This document shows positions 17,673 to 25,862 of a stretch of 64,000 nucleotides of DNA, one piece after another. Position numbers and translations under genes: made by a program. Position 1 is the first letter of the stretch. Every line of letters starts with the position of its first letter. The notes beneath the pieces were generated by a model, which was not told the DNA's origin, made no database searches, and saw nothing but the letters and a program-made list of their open reading frames with translations. Source of the stretch: Paenibacillus andongensis (GTDB taxonomy: Bacteria > Bacillota > Bacilli > Paenibacillales > NBRC-103111); contig NZ_CP104467.1 of NCBI RefSeq assembly GCF_025369935.1, positions 1,681,001 through 1,745,000 of the forward strand, given 5' to 3'.

Positions 17673-19436
17673 GTGGCTAATTCAAAAATTATCGTCGTCG
17701 GTGGAGGCCTTGCGGGACTCATGGCGACAATTAAAGCAGCAGAGGCCGGAGTTCACGTGCAATTGTTCTCCTTGGTCCCTGTTAAACGTTCCCATTCCGT
17801 ATGTGCGCAAGGCGGCATTAACGGAGCGGTGAATACGAAGGGTGAAGGTGACTCCACGTGGGAGCACTTTGATGATACAGTATACGGTGGAGATTTCTTA
17901 GCAAATCAACCACCTGTTAAGGCTTTGTGCGATGCGGCTCCAGGCATTATCCATTTAATGGACCGTATGGGTGTTATGTTCAACCGTACACCAGAGGGCC
18001 TTCTGGATTTCCGTCGTTTCGGCGGTACTAAATATCACCGTACGGCATTCGCAGGCGCTACTACAGGGCAGCAGCTCTTGTACGCACTTGACGAGCAAGT
18101 ACGCCGCTGGGAAACAGCTGGTCTTGTAACGAAATTCGAGCATTGGGAGTTCCTAGGTTCCGTTCTCGATGATGATGGCGTATGCCGTGGGATTGCAGCT
18201 CAAGATTTGCGGAGCATGGAAATTCAAACATTCCCATCCGACGCGGTCATCTTGGCAACAGGCGGTCCTGGTATTATTTTCGGCAAAACAACGAACTCGG
18301 TCATTAATACAGGTACGGCAGCAAGTGCGGTTTACCAACAAGGCGTTAAGTATGCGAATGGCGAAATGATTCAAATTCACCCAACAGCGATTCCCGGAGA
18401 TGACAAGCTTCGCTTGATGTCGGAATCTGCGCGTGGTGAAGGCGGACGTATTTGGACATACAAAGACGGGAAGCCTTGGTACTTCCTCGAAGAGAAATAT
18501 CCGGCATACGGTAACTTGGTGCCACGTGATATTGCAACTCGTGAAATCTTCTCAGTGTGCGTAGACCAGAAGCTTGGTATTAACGGTGAGAACATGGTTT
18601 ACCTTGATCTTTCTCATAAAGATCCGAAGGAGCTTGATATTAAGCTTGGCGGTATTATGGAAATCTACGAGAAATTCATGGGCGACGATCCGCGTAAAAT
18701 TCCGATGAAGATTTTCCCTGCGGTTCACTATTCCATGGGCGGAATCTGGGTCGATTACAACATGATGACGAACATTCCCGGCTTATTCGCTGCAGGTGAG
18801 TGTGAGTATCAACATCACGGTGCGAACCGTCTTGGAGCGAACTCGCTCGTTTCGGCCATCTATGATGGGATGGTTTCCGGTCCTAAAGCGGTTGAATATG
18901 TCCGCGGCTTAGAGAAACATGCTGATGATACTTCCTCGATCGTATATGATCGCGAGAAGAAACGTCATACAGACCGTTATGAGAACTTGCTCAAAATGAA
19001 CAGCGGCACCGAGAATGCCTACGTTCTGCATAAAGAGCTTGGCGATATGATGAATGCTAATATGACGGTTGTTCGTTACAATGATCGTCTCGAAGATACG
19101 ATTGGTAAGATCAAGGATTTGAAAGAAAGATACAACAACATCAACATCACAGATACAGCTCGTTGGAACAATCAAGGGGTTGCGTTCACACGTCAGCTCT
19201 GGAACATGTTCGAATTGGCTGAAGCGATGACACTTGGCGCCTTGCTACGTAACGAGAGCCGCGGCGCGCATTATAAGCCAGAATTCACTGAGCGTGATGA
19301 TGAGAACTTCATGAAAACAACAATTGCCGATTGGACGCCGGAAGGTCCGAAAATCAGCTATGAAGATATCGATGTATCTTTGATTGCACCGCGGAAACGT
19401 GACTACTCCACGGAGAAGAAAAAGGGAGGACATTAA
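17673..19436 (+). CDS. sdhA: Succinate dehydrogenase flavoprotein subunit
   Basis: 587 residues, GTG start 14 bases after GGGAGGG. It oxidises succinate to fumarate with covalently bound FAD on the inner face of the membrane. FAD dinucleotide motif VVGGGLAGLMA (about 7-17); the FAD-linking histidine in RSHSVCAQGGI; active-site region HPTAIPGDDKLRLMSESARGEGG (split here by my reading into substrate-binding His and Arg); and ANRLGANSL near the C-terminal cap. Length is normal for the Gram-positive enzyme. It lies 16 bases after sdhC and two bases before sdhB, so it is tightly coupled in the operon. Confidence 0.97.
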   Translation: MANSKIIVVGGGLAGLMATIKAAEAGVHVQLFSLVPVKRSHSVCAQGGINGAVNTKGEGDSTWEHFDDTVYGGDFLANQPPVKALCDAAPGIIHLMDRMGVMFNRTPEGLLDFRRFGGTKYHRTAFAGATTGQQLLYALDEQVRRWETAGLVTKFEHWEFLGSVLDDDGVCRGIAAQDLRSMEIQTFPSDAVILATGGPGIIFGKTTNSVINTGTAASAVYQQGVKYANGEMIQIHPTAIPGDDKLRLMSESARGEGGRIWTYKDGKPWYFLEEKYPAYGNLVPRDIATREIFSVCVDQKLGINGENMVYLDLSHKDPKELDIKLGGIMEIYEKFMGDDPRKIPMKIFPAVHYSMGGIWVDYNMMTNIPGLFAAGECEYQHHGANRLGANSLVSAIYDGMVSGPKAVEYVRGLEKHADDTSSIVYDREKKRHTDRYENLLKMNSGTENAYVLHKELGDMMNANMTVVRYNDRLEDTIGKIKDLKERYNNINITDTARWNNQGVAFTRQLWNMFELAEAMTLGALLRNESRGAHYKPEFTERDDENFMKTTIADWTPEGPKISYEDIDVSLIAPRKRDYSTEKKKGGH

Positions 19437-19438
19437 TC

Positions 19439-20203
19439 ATGGCTGAGACACTAAGCGCACAAAAGACAGTGAAGTTTATCGTGACTCGTCAAGAGAGTCC
19501 AGATTCCAAACCTTATACCGAGGAATTTGAAATTCCTTATCGCTCCAATATGAATGTCATCAGCGGTTTGATGGAAGTACAGCGTAATCCGAAGAATGCC
19601 AAAGGTGACAAGACGACTCCTGTATGCTGGGAATCCAACTGTCTTGAGGAAGTATGCGGAGCTTGTTCCATGGTTATCAACGGTAAGCCGCGTCAAGCTT
19701 GTTCAGCTCTTGTTGATAAGCTAGAGCAGCCGATTCGCGTTGCTCCAATGAGCACGTTCCCTGTTATGCGTGATCTTGTTATCGACCGTGGGCGCATGTT
19801 CACTGCTTTGAAGAAAGTAAAAGCATGGGTTCCGATCGACGGTACGTATGATCTTGGACCAGGACCTCGTATGGCGGAGTCGAAGCGTCAATGGGCATAC
19901 GAGCTTTCCAAATGTATGACATGCGGCGTTTGTCTTGAGGCTTGTCCGAACGTGAACGACAAAAACTCCTTTATCGGACCATCCGCACTTTCTCAAGTTC
20001 GTCTGTTCAATGCGCACCCAACGGGTGAAATGAACAAAGACGAGCGTCTGGATACGTTGATGACAGATGGCGGTATTGAAGGCTGCGGTAACTCGCAGAA
20101 CTGCGTACGCTCCTGTCCGAAAGGCATTCCGTTGACGACTTCAATCGCAGCACTGAATGCAGATACAACGAAACATATGTTCAAAAAATGGTTAGGCGTG
20201 TAA
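19439..20203 (+). CDS. sdhB: Succinate dehydrogenase iron-sulfur subunit
   Basis: 254 residues. It carries electrons from the SdhA flavin to cytochrome b558. The [2Fe-2S] cluster ligands are in CWESNC-LEEVCGAC and the later Cys of PRQAC. The [4Fe-4S]/[3Fe-4S] ligands are in CMTCGVCLEACP and in CGNSQNCVRSCPKG. GGGAGG stands before the ATG. A terminator follows 18 bases after the stop, closing the operon. Confidence 0.97.
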   Translation: MAETLSAQKTVKFIVTRQESPDSKPYTEEFEIPYRSNMNVISGLMEVQRNPKNAKGDKTTPVCWESNCLEEVCGACSMVINGKPRQACSALVDKLEQPIRVAPMSTFPVMRDLVIDRGRMFTALKKVKAWVPIDGTYDLGPGPRMAESKRQWAYELSKCMTCGVCLEACPNVNDKNSFIGPSALSQVRLFNAHPTGEMNKDERLDTLMTDGGIEGCGNSQNCVRSCPKGIPLTTSIAALNADTTKHMFKKWLGV

Positions 20204-20221
20204 ACTCCGCTTAATAAGGAT

Positions 20222-20262
20222 AAAGCCCGATGCCCTGTTCTCCAGGGTGTTGGGCTTTTTTT
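20222..20262 (+). terminator. Intrinsic terminator of sdhCAB
   Basis: AAAGCCCGATGCCCTG and CAGGGTGTTGGGCTT form a long stem with a short loop, then a run of T. Confidence 0.88.
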
Positions 20263-20315
20263 CATGCTCGTGTATTGCTGTTGAAGATAAGTAACCACGG
20301 ATGTTAAGCTCACAG

Positions 20316-20350
20316 AAAAAGCCCATCAGGATGATCTCCCTGATGGGCTA
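20316..20350 (-). terminator. Intrinsic terminator of the 61-residue gene
   Basis: On the minus strand AGCCCATCAGG and CCTGATGGGCT form a perfect 11-bp stem with an 8-base loop, followed by T residues. Confidence 0.85.
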
Positions 20351-20365
20351 TGCAGGATTAAGAGG

Positions 20366-20551
20366 CTAGTCAGCGGGCAGGCTATCAGCTTGAGTGGCTG
20401 CTTGATTATTTATAGGGGAAATCAGGAGAGGATGCTCGGATAGGGGGTGTTCTTCTTGAATTTCAGAAGCAGAAGGCCCCGTAAATACAACAGGTTTAGG
20501 TGGAATAGGCTGATTATCTAACATGGTGATGTGGAAATGAATCGAGTACAT
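20366..20551 (-). CDS. Small hypothetical protein, 61 residues
   Basis: Minus-strand gene with promoter, ribosome site (ACGGAGGTG) and terminator all visible. The start is the ATG at 20549-20551; an in-frame GTG nine bases upstream is part of the Shine-Dalgarno. The protein begins MYSIHFHITML, then is rich in P, S, E and Q (PIPPKPVVF, EEHPLSEHPLL) with no hydrophobic helix or cysteines, so it is likely small, soluble and partly disordered. I recognise no family. The complete expression signals make it more convincing than its length alone would. Confidence 0.65.
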   Translation of the reverse strand: MYSIHFHITMLDNQPIPPKPVVFTGPSASEIQEEHPLSEHPLLISPINNQAATQADSLPAD

Positions 20552-20587
20552 CGTATACACCTCCGTTATAGTTGCTTTATATGTTAT

Positions 20588-20617
20588 ATATTATTACACA
20601 TGCAGCTATTTTGACAA
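20588..20617 (-). promoter_or_regulatory. Sigma-A promoter of the 61-residue gene
   Basis: On the minus strand TTGTCA (20612-20617), 18-base spacer, TAATAT (20588-20593), 37 bases before the ATG. Confidence 0.65.
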
Positions 20618-20643
20618 CCTATTATTTTTTTGTGTTATATATA

Positions 20644-20672
20644 TTGACATATAAGTCGGATGTAAGTATGAT
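20644..20672 (+). promoter_or_regulatory. Sigma-A promoter of the riboswitch-ABC operon
   Basis: TTGACA, exactly 17 bases, TATGAT: close to consensus. The transcript would begin near 20679 and run into the riboswitch. Confidence 0.8.
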
Positions 20673-20716
20673 TAAGACAAATGTAAGACATCGAAGTACC
20701 AACCTCATAGCAAACT

Positions 20717-20851
20717 TGTTTTCTAGGGTTCCGCGACAGAATGAAGGCTGTTGGTCAGGTCCAAGAGAAGACACACGGTGAGCTTCATCGTGCACACGGA
20801 GGGATAAAAGCCCGGGAGGATATCAGAATATGATATCGTTCCGGGTTTTTC
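20717..20851 (+). promoter_or_regulatory. ykkC-class riboswitch (guanidine-I-like) with terminator
   Basis: The leader carries the conserved pieces of the ykkC RNA in the right order: CTAGGGTTCCGCG at 20723, GGTCAGGTCCAAGAG near 20754, ACACACGGTGAG, then ACACGGAGGGATAAAAG and CCCGGGAGG. The last piece is also the left arm of an intrinsic terminator (about 20810-20851) that closes with CCGGGTTTTTC, so ligand binding can compete with termination. Known ykkC subclasses sense guanidinium (type 1), ppGpp or PRPP. The plain aptamer and the linked ABC importer favour type 1, which switches genes on with guanidine. Subclass needs covariance scoring. Confidence 0.88.
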
Positions 20852-20885
20852 TTTTTACCAGTACAAATGGAGAGGGAGAATCGGA

Positions 20886-21908
20886 ATGAGACAAAGAGTG
20901 GGTTTTCTGATGATGGCGTTGCTATTGATTTTTACAGTAGTTAGCGGATGTACGAGCAAAGGGGCAACAAGCTCAACAACAGGAAAGAGCGGAGAACCGA
21001 TTAAATTGGCACTTAGTCCATGGCCGGGTTGGTTTGTATGGTATTTAGTGAAGGAAAAGGGGTTCTTTGAAAAAAATGGGGTTAACGTTGATCTCGTTTG
21101 GTTCCCGGTGTATAGCGACTCCTTATCGGCATTGGCGTCTGGTAAAGTGGATGCGAACAGCCAAACTTTAAGCGATACGCTTGCTCCAGCAAGTAAAGGG
21201 ATTAAACTCAAAGCTGTACTGGTGAACGATAACTCCAACGGCGGAGACGGTGTTGTTGTGAAGCCAAGCATCAATTCACTGAAGGATTTGAAGGGGAAGA
21301 AAGTGGCGACTGAGCTGGGAACGGTTGATCATCTACTGATGCTAACCGCACTTGAAAAGGCGGGGCTTGCTGAGAAAGATGTCGCTTATACGAATATGAC
21401 GGTTAACGATGCAGGACCTGCTTTCATTTCAGGTAACCTAGATGCCGCGGTGCTATGGGAGCCATTCCTCAGCAAGGCGATTCAAGAGGGCAAAGGTAAG
21501 CTATTATTTTCCTCCAAGGATACACCGGGACTTATCCCTGATCTGCTAGTTTTTAAAGAAGAAATAACGAAGAACCGTCCGGAAGATGTGAAAAAAATTA
21601 TCAACGCTTGGTTCGATGCCTTGGATTATTGGAAGGCCAATCCAGAAGAGTCATTGAAAATTATGGCCAAAGCGGCAGAAACGCCGGTAGATGAATATAA
21701 AGCTGGCGTAGATAGCGTTAAAATTTTCCAACTTGAAGATAATGTGAAAGCTTTTCAAAAGGGTGATAACTTAGAATCCCTACAATTTACTTCGCAGAAG
21801 ACAGCTGAATTCTTGAAGGGATTAGATATGCTAACTTCCATTCCTAAGGCGGAAAGCTTCTTAGATGGACACTTTGTAGAAGAAGTACTGAAGGAACGGA
21901 AGAAATAA
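20886..21908 (+). CDS. ABC importer substrate-binding lipoprotein (riboswitch-controlled)
   Basis: 340 residues. Lipoprotein signal with lipobox VSGC (Cys22), then a Ser/Thr/Gly linker and an SsuA/TauA/NMT1-like binding fold (KLALSPWPGWFVWYLVKEKGFF, VDANSQTLSDTLAP, DAAVLWEPFL). By homology it would be called a nitrate/sulfonate/taurine-type binding protein. The ykkC riboswitch directly upstream argues instead for guanidine or a related guanidino compound as ligand or source. Ribosome site GGAGAGGGAG. First gene of a three-gene operon with the permease and ATPase. Confidence 0.88.
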   Translation: MRQRVGFLMMALLLIFTVVSGCTSKGATSSTTGKSGEPIKLALSPWPGWFVWYLVKEKGFFEKNGVNVDLVWFPVYSDSLSALASGKVDANSQTLSDTLAPASKGIKLKAVLVNDNSNGGDGVVVKPSINSLKDLKGKKVATELGTVDHLLMLTALEKAGLAEKDVAYTNMTVNDAGPAFISGNLDAAVLWEPFLSKAIQEGKGKLLFSSKDTPGLIPDLLVFKEEITKNRPEDVKKIINAWFDALDYWKANPEESLKIMAKAAETPVDEYKAGVDSVKIFQLEDNVKAFQKGDNLESLQFTSQKTAEFLKGLDMLTSIPKAESFLDGHFVEEVLKERKK

Positions 21909-21931
21909 CTACTGGAGAGCGAGGGCTCTAA

Positions 21932-22750
21932 ATGAACACCATGGTGAAAAAAAGGCGCAAATCAACGTTGTTTGCCATACGGGGCGATATTAGCCGTAGA
22001 ACCTATACATCCGGTGTCGTGCTCGTTGTTGTGATAGCTATGCTCTTCTGGAGTGTGCTCAGCTATGGCGACTTTGTGAATCGCACGTTCTTGCCTACAC
22101 CGGATCAAGTACTTCGTCAGTTTGCCGTTCAGCTGCAGAGCTCTGTATTCTGGAACCATGTTGGCATTAGTATATTTCGAGTAGGGGCGGGCTTTCTGCT
22201 TGCTTGTTTACTGGGTATTCCGCTTGGCATTCTGGCTGGGACGTTTCGCTTTGCAGAAGCGCTGCTCGTTCCTCCTACTGAGTTTATCCGGTATATGCCA
22301 GCGACAGCTTTCATCCCGCTTATTATGGTTTGGGCAGGGATTGGTGAATGGGCGAAGGTGATCGTCATTTTCATCGGCTGTTTCTTCCAGCTCATGCTGA
22401 TGGTTGCCGATAATACACGTTCGGTATCCAATGATTTGCTTCAAACCTCCTATACCCTCGGTGCGAACCGCTGGCAAGTCATAGAGAGGGTGCTTATTCC
22501 CGCTTTACTGCCGGATTTAATGAACACCATGCGATTAATCATCGGTTGGGCTTGGACATATCTCGTTGTAGCTGAGTTGGTTGCGGCTAGCAGCGGACTA
22601 GGGTTCTCCATTATGAAAGCGCAGCGGTTCCTCAATACGGATCTGATCTTCGTAGGAATTATCGCCATTGGCTTGCTTGGATTGCTAACGGATCGCACAT
22701 TTGCTTATTGTCACCGTAGATTTTTCCCGTGGCTGGAAGGAGGGCGTTAA
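21932..22750 (+). CDS. ABC importer permease (SsuC/TauC type)
   Basis: 272 residues with six membrane helices and a basic N-terminus (VKKRRKS). The cytosolic coupling loop lies in ASYTLGANR-like sequence, here QTSYTLGANRWQVIERVLIPALLPDLM, which contacts the ATPase. It belongs to the BPD transport family of the sulfonate/nitrate/taurine class. It starts 23 bases after the binding protein, and its stop codon directly abuts the ATG of the ATPase gene. Its substrate is inferred only from the riboswitch that governs the operon. Confidence 0.9.
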   Translation: MNTMVKKRRKSTLFAIRGDISRRTYTSGVVLVVVIAMLFWSVLSYGDFVNRTFLPTPDQVLRQFAVQLQSSVFWNHVGISIFRVGAGFLLACLLGIPLGILAGTFRFAEALLVPPTEFIRYMPATAFIPLIMVWAGIGEWAKVIVIFIGCFFQLMLMVADNTRSVSNDLLQTSYTLGANRWQVIERVLIPALLPDLMNTMRLIIGWAWTYLVVAELVAASSGLGFSIMKAQRFLNTDLIFVGIIAIGLLGLLTDRTFAYCHRRFFPWLEGGR

Positions 22751-23560
22751 ATGTTGCACGCTTTGAATATGGAGCCCTTTGATGATAAAGCTTTGGCTGT
22801 GAGTAAAATTACGGCGACGGATGTAACGAAGGTGTATAGCACTAAGAAATCTCAATTTGTTGCGCTGGATCGTGTTTCATTCCATGTGGATGCGCACGAA
22901 TTTGTAAGTTTTGTAGGTCCGTCGGGCTGTGGCAAGTCCTCTTTATTGAGGATCCTTGCGGGATTAGAATCGATGACGACTGGATCGCTCCGTATCTCCG
23001 GACATGAAATTGATGGTCCTGGCGCTGACCGTGGGATGGTATTCCAGTCGTACACTTTGTTCCCTTGGCTTTCTGTGAGGGAGAATATCGAGTTCGGACT
23101 GACGCTTAAAGGCGTTCCTTTATTCGAAAAGAGGGCCATTTCCGATCACTTCATGGAGCTTGTCGGGCTGCAGAAGTTCGCCAGATCGCTGCCGAAGGAG
23201 CTTTCGGGCGGCATGAAGCAGCGGGTCGCCATCGCTCGGGCCCTCGCGAACAATCCGGAAGTTCTACTGATGGATGAGCCATTCGGTGCGCTCGATCCGC
23301 AGACGAAGAATTCGATGCAGGAGCTGTTATTGCGGATTTGGGAAAAGGAAAAAACCACCGTCGTTTTCATTACTCATGACATCGAGGAGGCGATCTTTTT
23401 ATCGCAGCGCGTGTATGTGATGAAGGCGCACCCTGGAAGGATTCGCCAAGAAGTCGTGATTCCGCAAGGAATTCGGGAGAACTTGGATTGTAAAGATTCG
23501 GAGTCGTTTATTAAGCTGAAGAAGCAAATTATTTCGCTTATTGGGGATCATGAGGAGTAA
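22751..23560 (+). CDS. ABC importer ATP-binding protein (SsuB/TauB type)
   Basis: 269 residues. Complete ABC ATPase: Walker A GPSGCGKSS (about 56-64), Q-loop VFQSYTLFPW, signature LSGGMKQR, Walker B VLLMDEPFGALD and switch His in FITHDIEEA. Start ATG 22751 directly follows the permease stop, with GGAGGG in front. Last gene of the operon, followed by a stem-loop at 23605. It energises uptake by the upstream permease and binding lipoprotein. Confidence 0.94.
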   Translation: MLHALNMEPFDDKALAVSKITATDVTKVYSTKKSQFVALDRVSFHVDAHEFVSFVGPSGCGKSSLLRILAGLESMTTGSLRISGHEIDGPGADRGMVFQSYTLFPWLSVRENIEFGLTLKGVPLFEKRAISDHFMELVGLQKFARSLPKELSGGMKQRVAIARALANNPEVLLMDEPFGALDPQTKNSMQELLLRIWEKEKTTVVFITHDIEEAIFLSQRVYVMKAHPGRIRQEVVIPQGIRENLDCKDSESFIKLKKQIISLIGDHEE

Positions 23561-23604
23561 TCTGTAGTGAGTGTCGATAACGTAAGCAGAATAACCGAAA
23601 CAAA

Positions 23605-23652
23605 GGGGCTGTCCCACAAGTAGAACCGACTTGTGGATAGCCTCTTCTTTGG
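23605..23652 (+). terminator. Probable terminator of the ABC operon
   Basis: GGCTGTCCCACAAGT and ACTTGTGGATAGCC pair around a 7-base loop, followed by TCTTCTTT. The T tract is interrupted, but the stem is long. Confidence 0.65.
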
Positions 23653-23870
23653 CATGAATCGCGGATAATAAATTCTGGCTCAACAAGCAAATTTTCGGTA
23701 CTTTCAAACGCCAATATACGGATAATTAGGGCTTCATCCAAAGGATAAAATATTCTCTTTAATTTTTACTTTTTTTTCACATTTGCATCACAGTTCTATC
23801 ATGAAATTTTAGTATGGTGATAAAGAACGATTTGCCCAAATGAATAGAATTTGACGGAGGTTTCAATCCA
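23653..23870. other. Intergenic stretch with possible dispersed repeat
   Basis: No convincing gene. The string GGATAAT recurs (near 23664 and 23726, with a variant GGATAAA near 23740), and the stretch from the terminator to about 23745 has the look of a dispersed intergenic repeat. The remainder before 23871 is AT-rich and should hold the promoter of the RND operon; GACGGAGG is the ribosome site of the next gene. Confidence 0.35.
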
Positions 23871-25862
23871 ATGAGGAAGTACAGTTCATTCAACAGCATC
23901 ACAATCATCGCAGTCGTTACCGCAATAACCGTCACTATAACTGGTTGCAGTACGGCAGCAACAAGCACGGCTAAACCAGGGGCTAGCGGTCGTTCGGGAA
24001 CACGTCAAATGACGGTAGAAACACAGCAAGTCAAATTGTCAGACATTGGAGGCGGGCAAGTATTTACAGGCTCAATTACACCTGCTTTCACGACCAATCT
24101 TTCTTCGAAAGTCAACGGGCGCATTACATCTATGGATGTGAATGTAGGCGATCGTGTGAAAGTAGGACAAGCCTTGGCGCATATAGACACCACAGTGCTG
24201 CAGCAATCCGTTGAGCAATCTAAAAGTGATGTTGCATTAAGCCAAGCGCAGTATAGTAAAGTGGTTAATGATCAGTCCAATAGTGTAGCTTTGGCTCAAA
24301 AGGCTCTGGCTGTACAGCAAGCGGCTTACGAAAAAACGATCAATGATCAAAAAAACGCGGTTGCTTTGGCGCAAGCTCAACTTAACAACGCGATAGCTGC
24401 TCAGCAAAACTCCATCGAGAGTGCAAAACAAGGGGTTTCTAACGCCCAAGCTAGCTTTAGCAAAGCGCAGGCCGATGCGGCTACTGCCGTAACAGTTGCC
24501 CAAACGAACTTGAACTCGCAGCTGGATAGTCTACTTACAACACAGAATAACAATATAGATACCTACCAACTTAATGTGCAGCAAGCAGTTGCTGCCTACA
24601 ATACAGCAACAGATAAAGCTTCTGCGATGGCCAAGTTGCAGAGTGCGCAGCTTCAATTGCAGCAAGCACAGCAGGCTCAATATAAAGACACGCAGTCGGC
24701 TCAACAATCGCTGACAAACTTGCAAAATGCTCTTCTGACAGCTCAAAGCTCTCAGAGCGTGCAGGTAGCTCAAGAGTCTCTGAACGCTGCGCTTTTATCT
24801 TTGGCAAACACACAAGGGACGGCTGCGGCTCAGATTGAGCTTAGCCGGACACAATTCGCACAGTCGCAATCTTCGCAGGATATTGCGAAGAACACGGCAG
24901 AAGCTACGCTTGACCAATCCAAACAATCTCTGATGACAGCGCAATCCACGGATTCTGTACAGGTTAGCGCCGCTCAGCTGCAGCAATCTCAAATGAAATT
25001 AAAACTACTGAGCGAGCAGCTTCAGGACGGTGTGCTGACTAGTCCACTAGACGGAATTGTTAGCAATATTCTAGTACCTGTTGGACAAAATACAGGCCAA
25101 TCCGCGGTTATGTCTATTGCTTCCTTTGACCCGGTCATCGCAACCGTGAACGTATCCGAAGCATCCGTTGGTAAATTCAAAACGGGATTATCAATGTCCG
25201 TTAATGTGCCTACACTGAATAAATCGTTTGAGGGAACGGTATATATTGTCCATCCGACGATGGATGCTACTTCCAAATCGTATTTGGTTGACATTAAGCT
25301 GAAGGACGATAAGCATGAATTGCTGCCAGGCATGTTCGCAACATCGTCTTTGAAAAGCGAAGGCAAACAATCTATCGTCGTGCCAGCCGACGCTGTGCTT
25401 AGCCAACCAAGCGGCAACGCCGTTTTCATTGTAAAGGATGGCAAAGCCTCAAAGGTACTTGTGAAAATCGGCGTGATGACGAGCTCTTCTTTTGAAATTA
25501 CAAGCGGTTTGAATGTTGGAGACGAGCTTGTTGTGAAGGGTCAGGAGCTTCTCTCGGATAATGTGCCTATTCAAGTAGGTCAACCAGGGCAAGATGCAGG
25601 TGGCGCTGGCAAGGGGAATTTCCAAGGCGGCAAAGGTAGTCAAGGTGGACAAAGTGGTCAAGGAGGCCAAGGTAGTCAAGGTCAAGGTCAAGGTCAAGGT
25701 GGCAAAGGCCAAGGGCAAGGCGGACAGGGCCAAGGTCAAGGCAGACAAGGTCAAGGCCAAGGAGGCCAAGGAGGCCAAGGGAAATCCGGCGGTCAAGGTG
25801 GCGCAAAGCCGAGTCCAAACGGAGCTGATGCAGGCACTTCGAAAGCGGGGGCTGGACAGTGA
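23871..25862 (+). CDS. RND efflux periplasmic-adaptor-type lipoprotein (MFP)
   Basis: 663 residues, long for the family (usually 350-450). Lipobox ITGC with Cys26 anchors it outside the membrane. The barrel-sandwich lipoyl halves are VNGRITSMDVNVGDRVKVGQALAHID (about 80-105, here abbreviated to its key VGDRVKVGQ) and SPLDGIVSNILVPVGQ near 385. Between them lies a very long Q/A/S-rich coiled-coil hairpin (about 110-380). A beta-barrel/MP domain follows. The last 90 residues, from about 570, are nearly all G, Q and K in repeats. It couples to the RND pump encoded downstream, whose GTG start overlaps this stop codon by 4 bases. Confidence 0.9.
   Translation: MRKYSSFNSITIIAVVTAITVTITGCSTAATSTAKPGASGRSGTRQMTVETQQVKLSDIGGGQVFTGSITPAFTTNLSSKVNGRITSMDVNVGDRVKVGQALAHIDTTVLQQSVEQSKSDVALSQAQYSKVVNDQSNSVALAQKALAVQQAAYEKTINDQKNAVALAQAQLNNAIAAQQNSIESAKQGVSNAQASFSKAQADAATAVTVAQTNLNSQLDSLLTTQNNNIDTYQLNVQQAVAAYNTATDKASAMAKLQSAQLQLQQAQQAQYKDTQSAQQSLTNLQNALLTAQSSQSVQVAQESLNAALLSLANTQGTAAAQIELSRTQFAQSQSSQDIAKNTAEATLDQSKQSLMTAQSTDSVQVSAAQLQQSQMKLKLLSEQLQDGVLTSPLDGIVSNILVPVGQNTGQSAVMSIASFDPVIATVNVSEASVGKFKTGLSMSVNVPTLNKSFEGTVYIVHPTMDATSKSYLVDIKLKDDKHELLPGMFATSSLKSEGKQSIVVPADAVLSQPSGNAVFIVKDGKASKVLVKIGVMTSSSFEITSGLNVGDELVVKGQELLSDNVPIQVGQPGQDAGGAGKGNFQGGKGSQGGQSGQGGQGSQGQGQGQGGKGQGQGGQGQGQGRQGQGQGGQGGQGKSGGQGGAKPSPNGADAGTSKAGAGQ

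Noticed and set aside
23538-23741. Minus-strand frame of 67 codons in the gap after the ABC operon.
   Set aside because: It runs through the terminator stem-loop and the end of the ATPase gene, so it is probably a chance frame in a repeat.
25449-25796. Minus-strand frame opposite the adaptor tail, rich in Leu, Thr and Ala repeats.
   Set aside because: It is the complement of the Gly/Gln repeat and has no gene signals.
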